Source: Dysgonomonas sp. 521
Lineage (GTDB): Bacteria; Bacteroidota; Bacteroidia; Bacteroidales; Dysgonomonadaceae
Direction of reading: 5' to 3'
Assembly: GCF_010501055.1 (NCBI RefSeq)
Contig: NZ_QVMO01000015.1
Span: forward strand, 1-61,961
Length of the DNA: 61,961 nucleotides
Position numbers and translations under genes: made by a program. Of this stretch, positions 15,485-23,963 are shown piece after piece (the first letter of the stretch is position 1; the number at the start of each line of letters is the position of its first letter). The notes under the pieces are model-generated. The model did not search any database. It had not been told where the DNA came from and was given only the letters and a program-made list of their open reading frames with translations.

Positions 15485-17707
15485 TTATTTCAGTTTAAAT
15501 CCTACCTTCGATTTTATATCTGTAGCTGAGGCACCGATTATCGCTTCAAAGTCTCCGCTTTCGGCTACCCAGTCATGTTTCTTATCATCGAAGTAGCTCA
15601 AAGCAGTCTTGTCGACAGTGAACGTTACTGTTTTTTCTTCTCCCGCTTTCAGGGTTACTTTTTCAAAACCTTTCAGTTCTTTTACAGGACGTGGCAGTGA
15701 AGATTTCAGGTCGCTGATATATAACTGTACAACCTCTGCGCCATCCCTGTTTCCGGTATTCTTTACATTTACGGTAAATGAGATTTTGCCATCGGCTGTC
15801 ATTTCTTTTTTATCGGCAGCAACCTTTCCATACTCGAAAGTGGTGTAGCTAAGCCCGTGTCCGAATGGGAACAACGGTTTAACATTTTCCTTATCTGCCC
15901 AGCGGTAGCCTACAAAGAGGCCTTCCTTATATGTTTCCTCTTTATCTACTCCCGGATAGTCGCCTAGCTTATGCGCTCCGTTATCATCCAGTTTCACAGG
16001 GAAGGTAAACGGCAGCTTGCCCGATGGGTTAGCATCCCCCATCAAGATGGAAGCCAGAGCTGTACCCGATTCTGTTCCGTTATACCATGTCTGAACGATG
16101 GATGGCACTTCGTTGATCCACGGCATTGCTATCGCGTTACCCGAAATATTAACTACTACAAGGTTTTTGTTTGCTTTTGCCAGTTCAGCGATTACATTGT
16201 CCTGTCCATACGAAAGGTTCAGCTCTTTACGGTCGTTTCCTTCGCTGTCCTGTCCATCACTTTTATTCAATCCACCGATAAAAATTACAATATCAGCGTC
16301 TTTTGCCAGACGGGTAGCTTCTTCAATCAGTTCCGCGGCAGAACGGGAGTCATGGAGGTCTCTTTTCAATTTTACTCCGTTATACTCGCTGGTAGGATCG
16401 CCTACATAACCACGGGCATAAATGACGTCCGCTTGTTTGCCTACGCGGTTCATTATTCCATCCAGCGGAGCTATTTCATTTTTTGCTTTCAGGGAAGAGC
16501 TACCTCCTCCTACTGTCATCGGCTTGATGGCATTTTCGCCTACAACAAGTATTTTCTTTGTCTTATTCAGGTCGACAGGCAAAACACCGTTGTTTTTCAA
16601 TAAAACGATGCCCTCTTCGGCTATCTTACGTCCTGCGGCAGCATGTTCGGGAGTACCGAACGAACCCCAAGGACGTTTTGTATTCATCGTAGTGCGGAAT
16701 GCCAGACGGAGGATATTGCGTACTTTCTTGTCCACCTCTTCTACTTTTACTTCTCCCGAATACAAAAGCTTGAGGAATGGATTAGCCAGATAGTAGTTGT
16801 CATAAGCGTTACTTGCGCCTTCACTCAGTCCGTCTGTCCACGAACCAAACTCCATGTCCAGTCCGTTGTATATCGCCTGCATCGTGTTATTCACACCACC
16901 CCAGTCGGAAACAACAACACCGTCGAATCCCCATTCGTCACGGAGAATATCATTCAACAGGTATTGATTGTGGCAAGCCCATTGGCCTTTATATCTGTTG
17001 TACGCGCCCATTATAGCCCATGCGTTACCCTCTTGTACCGCGGCTTTGAACGCAGGCAGATAGATTTCATATAAGGTGCGGTCGTCTACGTTTACATTCA
17101 CTGTATGGCGGTCGATCTCCTGATTGTTCAACGCATAATGCTTCACACAGGCGGCAACTCCGTTGGCCTGTACTCCCTGAATATAAGGAACGACCATTTT
17201 TGAAGCCAGAAACGGGTCTTCGCCCATATACTCAAAGTTACGTCCGTTTAGTGGTGTACGGTATATATTCACTCCGGGGCCCAACAATATATTCTTGTTG
17301 CGGTAACGTGCTTCTTCGCCTATCGATTTTCCATAAAGGGCCGACATGTCTTTATTCCATGTGGCGGCAAGGCATGTAAGCGCAGGAAAAGCAACACAGG
17401 AGTCATTTGTCCAGCCTGCCTGATCCCATTCGTCCCACAATACTTCGGGGCGGATACCATGAGGGCCGTCTGTAGCCCAGTTTTCAGGGATACCCAGACG
17501 AGGCACGCCTGCCGAACTGAATTTGGATTGGGCATGGCACATTGCAACTTTTTCTTCGAGAGTCATACGGGAGAGGGCATCTTCTACCCGTTCTTCGATA
17601 GGTTTGTTTTCGTTCAGATAGACAGGCAGATTACTCTGACCTGCCAGATTGACACTTATAGCTCCCGCTAACAGGATGCTAAACAGCGTTTTAACTGGTT
17701 TCAGCAT
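15485..17707 (-). CDS. Glycoside hydrolase family 3 protein (beta-glucosidase type)
   Basis: The 740-residue protein starts with a signal peptide (MLKPVKTLFSILLAGAISVNLAG). It has the three-part GH3 layout: an N-terminal TIM barrel with KHYALNNQEIDRHTVN and the nucleophile motif GVVVSDWGG near residue 280, an alpha/beta sandwich, and a C-terminal fibronectin-III-like domain (LFPFGHGLSYTTFEYG onward). GH3 members of this length are mostly periplasmic beta-glucosidases or xylosidases that finish oligosaccharides. It is the first gene of the minus-strand saccharide cluster and is separated from the ROK gene by a block of mobile repeats. It could act on products of the GH9 enzyme. Confidence 0.93.
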   Translation of the reverse strand: MLKPVKTLFSILLAGAISVNLAGQSNLPVYLNENKPIEERVEDALSRMTLEEKVAMCHAQSKFSSAGVPRLGIPENWATDGPHGIRPEVLWDEWDQAGWTNDSCVAFPALTCLAATWNKDMSALYGKSIGEEARYRNKNILLGPGVNIYRTPLNGRNFEYMGEDPFLASKMVVPYIQGVQANGVAACVKHYALNNQEIDRHTVNVNVDDRTLYEIYLPAFKAAVQEGNAWAIMGAYNRYKGQWACHNQYLLNDILRDEWGFDGVVVSDWGGVNNTMQAIYNGLDMEFGSWTDGLSEGASNAYDNYYLANPFLKLLYSGEVKVEEVDKKVRNILRLAFRTTMNTKRPWGSFGTPEHAAAGRKIAEEGIVLLKNNGVLPVDLNKTKKILVVGENAIKPMTVGGGSSSLKAKNEIAPLDGIMNRVGKQADVIYARGYVGDPTSEYNGVKLKRDLHDSRSAAELIEEATRLAKDADIVIFIGGLNKSDGQDSEGNDRKELNLSYGQDNVIAELAKANKNLVVVNISGNAIAMPWINEVPSIVQTWYNGTESGTALASILMGDANPSGKLPFTFPVKLDDNGAHKLGDYPGVDKEETYKEGLFVGYRWADKENVKPLFPFGHGLSYTTFEYGKVAADKKEMTADGKISFTVNVKNTGNRDGAEVVQLYISDLKSSLPRPVKELKGFEKVTLKAGEEKTVTFTVDKTALSYFDDKKHDWVAESGDFEAIIGASATDIKSKVGFKLK

Positions 17708-17793
17708 AATTTATTAATTGATAAAAGTTAATATTGTAGTTGTGCTGGAACTATTCACTAGCAAAGATAACACTCTTTTTGTTGTTGAAGCTC

Positions 17794-17860
17794 AGAGCCT
17801 GTTTAATTTTTATTCTTTCAAATTTTTTTAAGCTATTTTGGTAAAAATTAAACAGGCTCT
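17794..17860. repeat. Short palindromic A2-type element
   Basis: A 67-bp unit with perfect inverted ends AGAGCCTGTTTAATTTTTA/TAAAAATTAAACAGGCTCT. It looks like a minimal derivative of the A2 repeat, placed just downstream of the glycosidase remnant at 17876. Confidence 0.75.
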
Positions 17861-17875
17861 CCGTGTAGGGAAGGA

Positions 17876-18004
17876 TCATTCCCAAATACAGGATATTACC
17901 GAACTTGCCGGAACATCGTAGCTAAATGATTTCTCGCCCTGCTGTACCGTTACTGTACGTTGCATAGGCGTATCATTCTGCAATACTATTGTAAGCAGCG
18001 CCGT
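17876..18004 (-). pseudogene. Remnant of a glycosidase C-terminal beta-sandwich (GH30-like tail)
   Basis: The last ~42 residues of a short minus-strand frame (TALLTIVLQNDTPMQRTVTV followed by a QGEKSFSYDVPASSVISCIW ending) look like the C-terminal beta-sandwich that closes GH30 and similar glycosidases, where FxYxLPAGSVxTFxW is typical. The frame continues to 18139, but the upstream part (KKRKNIIHKKQ...) is low-complexity and lies in A-type repeat sequence. No catalytic domain is present. I infer the 3' end of a lost glycosidase gene, bounded by repeats on both sides (17794-17860 and about 18140-18204). Confidence 0.5.
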
Positions 18005-18139
18005 GGAATCTTTTTCCATTGCCTTTGTTTGTCTGGTTGTTGTCGTTGAATCCTTTACCTGTTTTATTGAATTATTTTCAGTTTCTTGTTTTTTATGAAT
18101 GATATTTTTCCTTTTTTTGCTAACCAAAAGACTTTTCAT

Positions 18140-18204
18140 GAAAAATAAAAATGAACGAAAAAAGAATCAATAATAAAATATTTTGGTAAAATTTAAACAG
18201 ACTT
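18140..18204. repeat. Right end of an A-type MITE
   Basis: The sequence AATGAACGAAAAAAGAATC...AAAATTTAAACAGACTTTAA matches the right half of family A elements. The left half is not recognisable because the glycosidase remnant lies there. Confidence 0.5.
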
Positions 18205-18221
18205 TAAATTAAAATTCAAAT

Positions 18222-19286
18222 ATGAACAGAAGAAATTTCCTGAATACCGGAATCGCGTTATCACTGGCTTCATTAATTCCTGCAAAAATGACGGCAAAAA
18301 ACAATAGGGCAGAGGAAATGAACAAAAGAACAATAAAGCCTGCCAGACTACGGCCAGGCGATAAAATCGGAATGACAGCTCCCGGATTTTTGTTAAGTGA
18401 AAAAGCGTTGCAATCGTCTATCGAAAACCTGACGCAGTTAGGTTTTGAGCCTGTTTATTCTGATAAAATTATGGGCAGGCACGGATATTTCAGCGGCACG
18501 GATCAAGAACGGGCTGATGACTTCAACAATATGATAAAGAATCCCGAAATAAAAGGGATTATTTTTGCCGCCGGGGGATATGGTTGCACACGGATTCTTG
18601 ATATGATTGATTATAAAGCTATTAAGAAGAACCCTAAAGTCATTATGGGATTCAGTGACGATACCGCCCCTATCAATGCCATATACAGAAAGACGGGGCT
18701 GATAACATTTCACGGGCCAGTTGCCAAAATATTTGAGAGTGAATACAGCCGGAAACAGTTTATGGATGTAGTAATGTATCCGACTGATAACTACACAATC
18801 GAGAATTCTGCCGAAGATTTACTGAAAGCAGTTGACGAAAAGATATATGAACGGTATACCATAACCCCCGGCAAAGTGCGGGGAGAACTGGCAGGCGGCA
18901 ATCTCTCGTTAATCTCGGCTATGACAGGCACGCCTCATCAGATCAGTTTTAAGAACAAAATTGCAATGATAGAGGATGTCGGGGAAGAGCCTTACCGGAT
19001 GGACAGGATGCTGACACAACTGATAGCCTCCGGCGAACTGGCAAAAGCCAGAGGTATCGTATTCGGAGTAAATAATGACTGTGATATATCGGAAAAGACC
19101 AGGACAGCAAACTCTTTTACCCTCAGGGAAGTGATAGAAGACAGGATCAAGCCGTTGAATATTCCGGCAGTACATGGTTTATCATTCGGGCATATTGGTA
19201 ATAACTTTACATTCCCGATAGGGATAGAAGCGGAACTGGATACGGTGAGTATGACCATAAAGCTGTTGGAAAAGGCGGTAAGATAA
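18222..19286 (+). CDS. S66 peptidase / LD-carboxypeptidase
   Basis: LD-carboxypeptidases of family S66 remove the terminal D-Ala from murein tetrapeptides. This 354-residue protein begins with a twin-arginine-type signal (NRRNFLNTGIALSLASLIPA), so it is probably exported. The fold signature is clear: LRPGDKIGMTAPG, AAGGYGCTRILDMID, GFSDDTAPI with the nucleophile serine, GELAGGNLSLIS, AMIEDVGEEPYRMDRML with the glutamate, and HGLSFGHIGNNFTFPIG with the histidine. Export is unusual, since E. coli LdcA is cytoplasmic; it may recover peptides outside the membrane. Confidence 0.9.
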   Translation: MNRRNFLNTGIALSLASLIPAKMTAKNNRAEEMNKRTIKPARLRPGDKIGMTAPGFLLSEKALQSSIENLTQLGFEPVYSDKIMGRHGYFSGTDQERADDFNNMIKNPEIKGIIFAAGGYGCTRILDMIDYKAIKKNPKVIMGFSDDTAPINAIYRKTGLITFHGPVAKIFESEYSRKQFMDVVMYPTDNYTIENSAEDLLKAVDEKIYERYTITPGKVRGELAGGNLSLISAMTGTPHQISFKNKIAMIEDVGEEPYRMDRMLTQLIASGELAKARGIVFGVNNDCDISEKTRTANSFTLREVIEDRIKPLNIPAVHGLSFGHIGNNFTFPIGIEAELDTVSMTIKLLEKAVR

Positions 19287-19514
19287 TATAGTCTATATGC
19301 GTTTAATGATTTTTGAATTCGTAGGTGCAGTGGCTTGTCCCTGCCCACTTTCTGCGTTTTCGCATCATTCTTTCGGGTTCGCAAATTGAATATTTTCAAT
19401 TGCCTGACAGTAAGATTATGCAATATTGTTAAAATATACTCTATTATAAAAACGCTATTATGCACAACTCTAATGTTGATTTTACAGCTTGTGAAATTTA
19501 ATATTTATAATTAA

Positions 19515-20183
19515 ATGAAAATACATTATCCGATTCTTATATTATGTATGTTGTTGAAGTGTAGTTATTGTAGCGGGCAAAGCATACCATACAGCGTGGA
19601 GGGTATAGGTGATATTAATATAATAGTTCCCATATACATGAAAAATGGTATGCCTATGACTCCTGTTGCTGAAATACTTGATAAAGCTATCTTTGGAGCA
19701 GATATCTCGAAATTTAAGTTTTGCGGCAATGAGGTTACCTACAATAATGACCGTTATACATTATGCGAACCTGTAGATACAATAGATAATCAAGTCTTTG
19801 TTTCGGTAGATTTTTATCTGCGAATTTTTAATAATTTAGTAAGCATTACGGGTACAAAAATAAAGTTGCATGACTCTTTCGATCCTCCATATCTAACGGA
19901 GAAATCCTCTTTATTTATAAAAAAAGGAGAATACTTTAGTATTGAAGTATTAAATTCGATAAAAAAATCCATGACGATTCCTCCGGAGATTGGATTAATG
20001 GGAGAATCCCCTATTGTTCTTTCAGCTCTTCGTAAGGTATGGGTCATTGAGCCTGATGGCATGGGAGGGCAAAATCGTTATGAGAAGGATACTTATGGTC
20101 CGCCAAAAACAATTATGAGTTTCAAAAGTAAAGAAACAGGCAGATATATGATTGATAATTTTACAATAATTGTTGTTGATTAA
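19515..20183 (+). CDS. Secreted protein of unknown function, possibly with a stalk-like domain
   Basis: I do not recognise a family with confidence. The 222-residue product has a signal peptide (MKIHYPILILCMLLKCSYC followed by SGQ). Residues ~36-105 (IYMKNGMPMTPVAEILDKAI, a beta pair, then VFVSVDFYLRIFN) resemble the copper-amine-oxidase N-terminal 'stalk' repeat, which often serves as a wall or ligand-binding module. The C-terminal ~80 residues contain PPEIGLMGESPIVLSAL and end in TIIVVD. The domain idea is weak. The base composition is more AT-rich than galE next to it. Confidence 0.6.
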   Translation: MKIHYPILILCMLLKCSYCSGQSIPYSVEGIGDINIIVPIYMKNGMPMTPVAEILDKAIFGADISKFKFCGNEVTYNNDRYTLCEPVDTIDNQVFVSVDFYLRIFNNLVSITGTKIKLHDSFDPPYLTEKSSLFIKKGEYFSIEVLNSIKKSMTIPPEIGLMGESPIVLSALRKVWVIEPDGMGGQNRYEKDTYGPPKTIMSFKSKETGRYMIDNFTIIVVD

Positions 20184-20251
20184 TTGGCTGTTGACTGCTA
20201 ACTGTAGACCGATATTTCGTATCTTTAAGGCTCAATTTAAAAACACTAAAA

Positions 20252-21286
20252 ATGAAAGGTAAAATTCTTGTCACAGGTGGTGCCGGATATATCGGTTCCC
20301 ACACTGTAGTAGAATTACAGAATGCCGGCTATTCTGTAGTTATCATCGATGACTTGTCTAACTCCACAGCCGACTCTATAGACGGTATAGAGCGCATCAC
20401 AGGTATTCGCCCTGTTTTTGAAAAACTGGATTGTAACGACCTTGAAGGATTGAGAAAACTATTTACTACTCATCCCGATATTAAGGGAATTATCCACTTC
20501 GCGGCGAGTAAGGCTGTAGGCGAATCGGTGCAAAAGCCGCTGTTGTATTACAGGAACAACCTGAACTCGCTGATGAATCTGCTCGACCTGATGCCCCAAT
20601 TCGGCGTAAAAAATATTGTATTCTCTTCATCATGCACCGTTTACGGAGAGCCGGACAAAAATCCGATTGACGAAACAGCACCTATCAAACCGGCTGAATC
20701 GCCTTATGGTAATACAAAACAAATCAATGAAGAAATCATAAAAGACGTGGTTCGTTCGGGAGCCGATGTGAAAAGCATCATCCTGCGCTACTTCAACCCG
20801 ATAGGCGCGCATCCGACTGCCGAGATAGGCGAACTGCCTAACGGTGTACCTCAGAACCTTGTACCGTACATCACACAGACAGCTATCGGTGTACGCGAGC
20901 AACTGAGTGTATTCGGTGATGACTACGATACACCTGACGGGTCGTGTATCCGCGACTTTATCAATGTGGTAGACCTTGCCAAGGCGCACGTGGTAGCTAT
21001 CGACCGTATGGTAGAGAACAAATCACCTGAAAAGGTAGAAATATTCAACCTGGGTACAGGACGTGGTGTTTCGGTGCTTGAACTAATCAAAGTATTCGAG
21101 AAAGTTTCGGGTACAAAACTAAACTACAAGATAGTTGGCCGCCGCGAAGGAGATATAGAAAAGATTTGGGCTGAGCCTAAACATGCCAATACCGTACTGG
21201 GATGGACAGCTAAGGAAAATATCGAAGATACAATGGCATCGGCATGGAAATGGCAGTTGAAACTGAGAGAAAAGGGAATTATGTGA
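20252..21286 (+). CDS. galE: UDP-glucose 4-epimerase
   Basis: GalE interconverts UDP-glucose and UDP-galactose, and often the GlcNAc/GalNAc forms, using tightly bound NAD. The 344-residue protein has the Rossmann motif GGAGYIGSH at the start, SSSCTVYGEP with the catalytic serine/threonine, YGNTK as the YxxxK pair, and the late LGWTAKENIEDTMASAWKWQ segment typical of GalE. Length is normal. A TATCTTTA box at 20220-20227, close to the Bacteroidetes -7 consensus, is a candidate promoter. A terminator follows at 21527. Confidence 0.95.
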   Translation: MKGKILVTGGAGYIGSHTVVELQNAGYSVVIIDDLSNSTADSIDGIERITGIRPVFEKLDCNDLEGLRKLFTTHPDIKGIIHFAASKAVGESVQKPLLYYRNNLNSLMNLLDLMPQFGVKNIVFSSSCTVYGEPDKNPIDETAPIKPAESPYGNTKQINEEIIKDVVRSGADVKSIILRYFNPIGAHPTAEIGELPNGVPQNLVPYITQTAIGVREQLSVFGDDYDTPDGSCIRDFINVVDLAKAHVVAIDRMVENKSPEKVEIFNLGTGRGVSVLELIKVFEKVSGTKLNYKIVGRREGDIEKIWAEPKHANTVLGWTAKENIEDTMASAWKWQLKLREKGIM

Positions 21287-21526
21287 TTTATCTATGCGAT
21301 TCTATGATCTGCCAGTAAGGGAATGGCTGAGAAAACGTTTCCTATAAATAAGTATTGATGATTGGTACAACAATAGCCCGCCGGGAAGCAGAAAAGGTGA
21401 GATTTTGAAAGTGAGATCAGCCTTTGATTACGCGCCTGTAGAATAATTCTACAAGGAAGCGGGAATTATTCTAGTGCAGGAGCATAGTGCATCGCTGATT
21501 AAGGGGAAAAACACAGTCCCAAAATA

Positions 21527-21563
21527 TGAGGCTTTATGGTTATTCATAGAGCCTCACTTTTTA
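21527..21563 (+). terminator. Intrinsic terminator in the galE-rSAM gap
   Basis: A 12-bp stem (TGAGGCTTTATG/CATAGAGCCTCA, one G-T pair) is followed by CTTTTTATT. It lies between galE and the minus-strand small gene at 21591 and could serve plus-strand transcripts. The preceding 240 bp show nothing recognisable. Confidence 0.7.
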
Positions 21564-21590
21564 TTACCAAAATCCTACCTATAAATAATA

Positions 21591-21761
21591 TTATAGCTTA
21601 TCTTCATTAATATCATTTATATTCACATCGTCACGAAATGCATGTAAATGCTCCGATTCAGCTTTCTTCATGTCACTGCTCAACCCGTCAACTTTCTTCA
21701 TGGGTGTACCCAGCCTGTTATCCAGTACAGAATCATGTTCCTTGTTATTTTTATCATCCAT
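21591..21761 (-). CDS. Small acidic hydrophilic protein (56 aa), hypothetical
   Basis: A 56-codon frame reads MDDKNNKEHDSVLDNRLGTP, then MKKVDGLSSDMKK and an acidic end DDVNINDINEDKL. It has no signal peptide, no membrane segment and an unusually charged composition. It ends just before a terminator-like hairpin and follows the rSAM gene on the same strand with a 76-bp gap, so it could be the third gene of that unit. The codon pattern is sensible but there is no clear ribosome binding site. The function is unknown. Confidence 0.5.
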   Translation of the reverse strand: MDDKNNKEHDSVLDNRLGTPMKKVDGLSSDMKKAESEHLHAFRDDVNINDINEDKL

Positions 21762-21837
21762 AGCAGTACTTTTTTAGGGGTTACAATACTCTATCTTATT
21801 GATAAACAATATTTAATACCAAAATGTTCCGGGTCGG

Positions 21838-22893
21838 TCATTTTATCAGGCCACAATGGCAAGCCAATACGTTTTTCCGGTCTTCCGTCCAGTAATGCAA
21901 ACCGTTACCCTTACAGTATTTATATTCTTTGCACAATGCGCATTGCCCTGTTTTTGTCCAGTTGCGGTTGCGATAGAGTTGGTATCGGTTGTTCCACACA
22001 TCCATAAAGTTGTCTTTATAGATATTTCCCTGTACAAAGCTACGGTTGATATTCGGGCATGCCCCTATGCTGCCGTCTATCAGTACCGAAGCCACATTTA
22101 TCCCTGCACGGCAAAAGAAGTATTCTTCGCGTACCTCTCCTTCATAACGGCCTACATAGCCCTCACAACTGAATTTCAGATTGAGCGTTCCTGATTTCCG
22201 TTTCTCTTTGATAAACTCCATCAGATAAGTAAACTCATCGGCATCCAGCAGCATATCTTCATTCTCTTTGGCACGCCCTATCGGGGTAATCGTAAATATC
22301 CGCCATGCTTTGCCTCCGTTTTCCTTTATCAGCCTGTATATATCTTCCAACTGTGAAATGTTCTGCTTATTCACACAGGTAACCACATCGGAAGTAAGCC
22401 GCGCGGAAGAAGATATAAGCTGCAAGGCATTCAGCGTTCTTTCAAAACTTTTTGGGCTGTTTCGCAACCAGTTGTGGGTATCTCCCAGCCCGTCAAGACT
22501 AAGGGTCACGGAGCCCATACCGGCATTCAACAACGAAATATGCCTTTCGCGGGTATAAGCATATCCGTTCGTTACAATTCCCCACCGCATATCTCGTTTA
22601 CGAATCTCAAATCCACATTCTTCGAGGTCTTTCCGCAGGAGAGGTTCTCCTCCTGTGATAATGACCGTGATATGGTCGCGAGGATGTTGATTGACATTAT
22701 CGAGTACTCGCAGGAAATCTTCTTTCGGCATATCCCTGTATCGGGAATCGGAAACGCAGTCGCTGCCACAATGCAGGCATGAGAGGTTACAGCGTTGTGT
22801 ACACTCCCAAAAAAGATAAAAAAGATTGTGCTGCTTATGTTCGACCTCTTTCGCCTTTATATGAATAGATTGCCTGATACGGTTTAAGAACAT
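21838..22893 (-). CDS. Radical SAM/SPASM enzyme of the rSAM/lipoprotein system
   Basis: This 351-residue enzyme has the radical-SAM cluster motif CNLSCLHC (Cys35, 39, 42), GGEPLL, and a glycine-rich SAM region. The C-terminal SPASM-type cysteines (CRAGINVASVLIDGSIGACPN...CALCKEYKYCKGN...CHC) would bind auxiliary iron-sulfur clusters. From memory it matches the Bacteroidetes family named for always pairing with a small lipoprotein. That partner lies directly upstream, one base from this start. Such enzymes usually modify a peptide or protein; here the lipoprotein is the obvious candidate substrate, but the chemistry is not known. Confidence 0.88.
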   Translation of the reverse strand: MFLNRIRQSIHIKAKEVEHKQHNLFYLFWECTQRCNLSCLHCGSDCVSDSRYRDMPKEDFLRVLDNVNQHPRDHITVIITGGEPLLRKDLEECGFEIRKRDMRWGIVTNGYAYTRERHISLLNAGMGSVTLSLDGLGDTHNWLRNSPKSFERTLNALQLISSSARLTSDVVTCVNKQNISQLEDIYRLIKENGGKAWRIFTITPIGRAKENEDMLLDADEFTYLMEFIKEKRKSGTLNLKFSCEGYVGRYEGEVREEYFFCRAGINVASVLIDGSIGACPNINRSFVQGNIYKDNFMDVWNNRYQLYRNRNWTKTGQCALCKEYKYCKGNGLHYWTEDRKNVLACHCGLIK

Positions 22894-22894
22894 A

Positions 22895-23266
22895 TTATTT
22901 CTTATCCAGATTCATCGTTAAGAAAATGCCGCCGCGACGTCCGGTCAGCGTTGTATCCTTATTCTGAATATTACCGTTTTTATCGCTAAAAGAAAGCTTG
23001 TATTCATCTCTTCTTTCGGTATATAAACGGAATCGTCCTTCATCGTCTGACAGTGTGCCTTGTATCGAGTCTGAGCTAACCTCTACCGAAACAAAAATGT
23101 CTTTTAAAGGTTCTCCTTCGGCATTTGTAACAACACCCTCAATGTATTGATCCATACCAAAATCGCGAGGGGCTCCGTAACATGCCTGAAAGGCGATAGC
23201 TACCGTGGCCAGTGAGGCTCCCTTAAATATACGGCTGAACCATTTTCTTGGTAAAGTTGTATCCAT
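22895..23266 (-). CDS. Radical-SAM-associated putative lipoprotein
   Basis: This 123-residue protein has an N-terminal signal (RIFKGASLATVAIAFQAC) with lipobox cysteine 29, followed by the YGAP segment typical of the rSAM partner lipoproteins. The mature part is one carboxypeptidase-regulatory-like beta-sandwich (IEGVVTNAEGEPLKDIFVSV...GTLSDDEGRFRLY...), with TGRRGGIFLTMNLDKK at the end. Its stop is one base before the start of the radical-SAM gene, so the two are likely co-translated. It is probably anchored in the outer membrane or periplasm. The role is unknown. Confidence 0.85.
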   Translation of the reverse strand: MDTTLPRKWFSRIFKGASLATVAIAFQACYGAPRDFGMDQYIEGVVTNAEGEPLKDIFVSVEVSSDSIQGTLSDDEGRFRLYTERRDEYKLSFSDKNGNIQNKDTTLTGRRGGIFLTMNLDKK

Positions 23267-23963
23267 TGTAATTTAGTTTTGTATGGTTTATTGGTATAAA
23301 ATGATATTTTTTGCAAGATAGGAAGAAAATGATTTATTTAACTAAGTAACTAGGGTTTATATTCCATAAGATTATATATATATTATTTTCTGTGTTTTAA
23401 TTGCCTCCAGCTTTAGCTGGGGGATCAATGAATAAGATAATAAAAGGCTTTAGCCAAAACAGTTTCGACTAAAGTCGATTCCTTTTCCAATATTATCCAC
23501 GACTTGAAAGTCGTGGCAATTAAAACCCCTGAAAACATGTATCTTATTCTTTTATTGAATATAAACTCTACTGTTTAAATTTTATTCGTTCCAATTTTTA
23601 GAGATGCTTATTTACATACGCTTCGCTCCTGTGACCGTTGGTTGAGTTGAGAGAAAGGAAAAAACAGACTAAAAATGGACGAAGAAAAAGGTATAATAAA
23701 ATATTCGTATAAAATTTAAACAGTTACCACAGGTAAAAAAACGCACTTATACTCTTTCAGTTCCATCGGGACAATGAACTACTGTCTTTTTCAACCCTTG
23801 ATCAGCGTAATTCATATTCAATAATCGCATCACTTATTTCAAAATGAAATAAAAAGAATGAATATTGGATAAAAATTGTCGTAATATGAACTGTTTTGCT
23901 TGCTTATTGAATAATTATTTATAAATTGCGCATCTTAATTTAACATTATTATAAACTAATATC
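23267..23963. repeat. Intergenic region with abutting repeats C (23352-23569) and A1 (23570-23725)
   Basis: Family C copy 2 (inverted ends near AGGGTTTATATTCCATAAGA and TTATTGAATATAAACTCT) is followed without a gap by A1 copy 2, which is shortened and carries the 30-bp cassette at 23614-23643. The two junctions coincide at 23569/23570, suggesting insertion of one element next to the other. The remaining ~240 bp before the lyase gene are AT-rich without recognised sites. Confidence 0.82.

Noticed and set aside
23730..23963. tnaC-like leader peptide upstream of the tryptophanase-family gene
   Set aside because: I found no short tryptophan- or tyrosine-containing leader frame with a terminator arrangement before the start.
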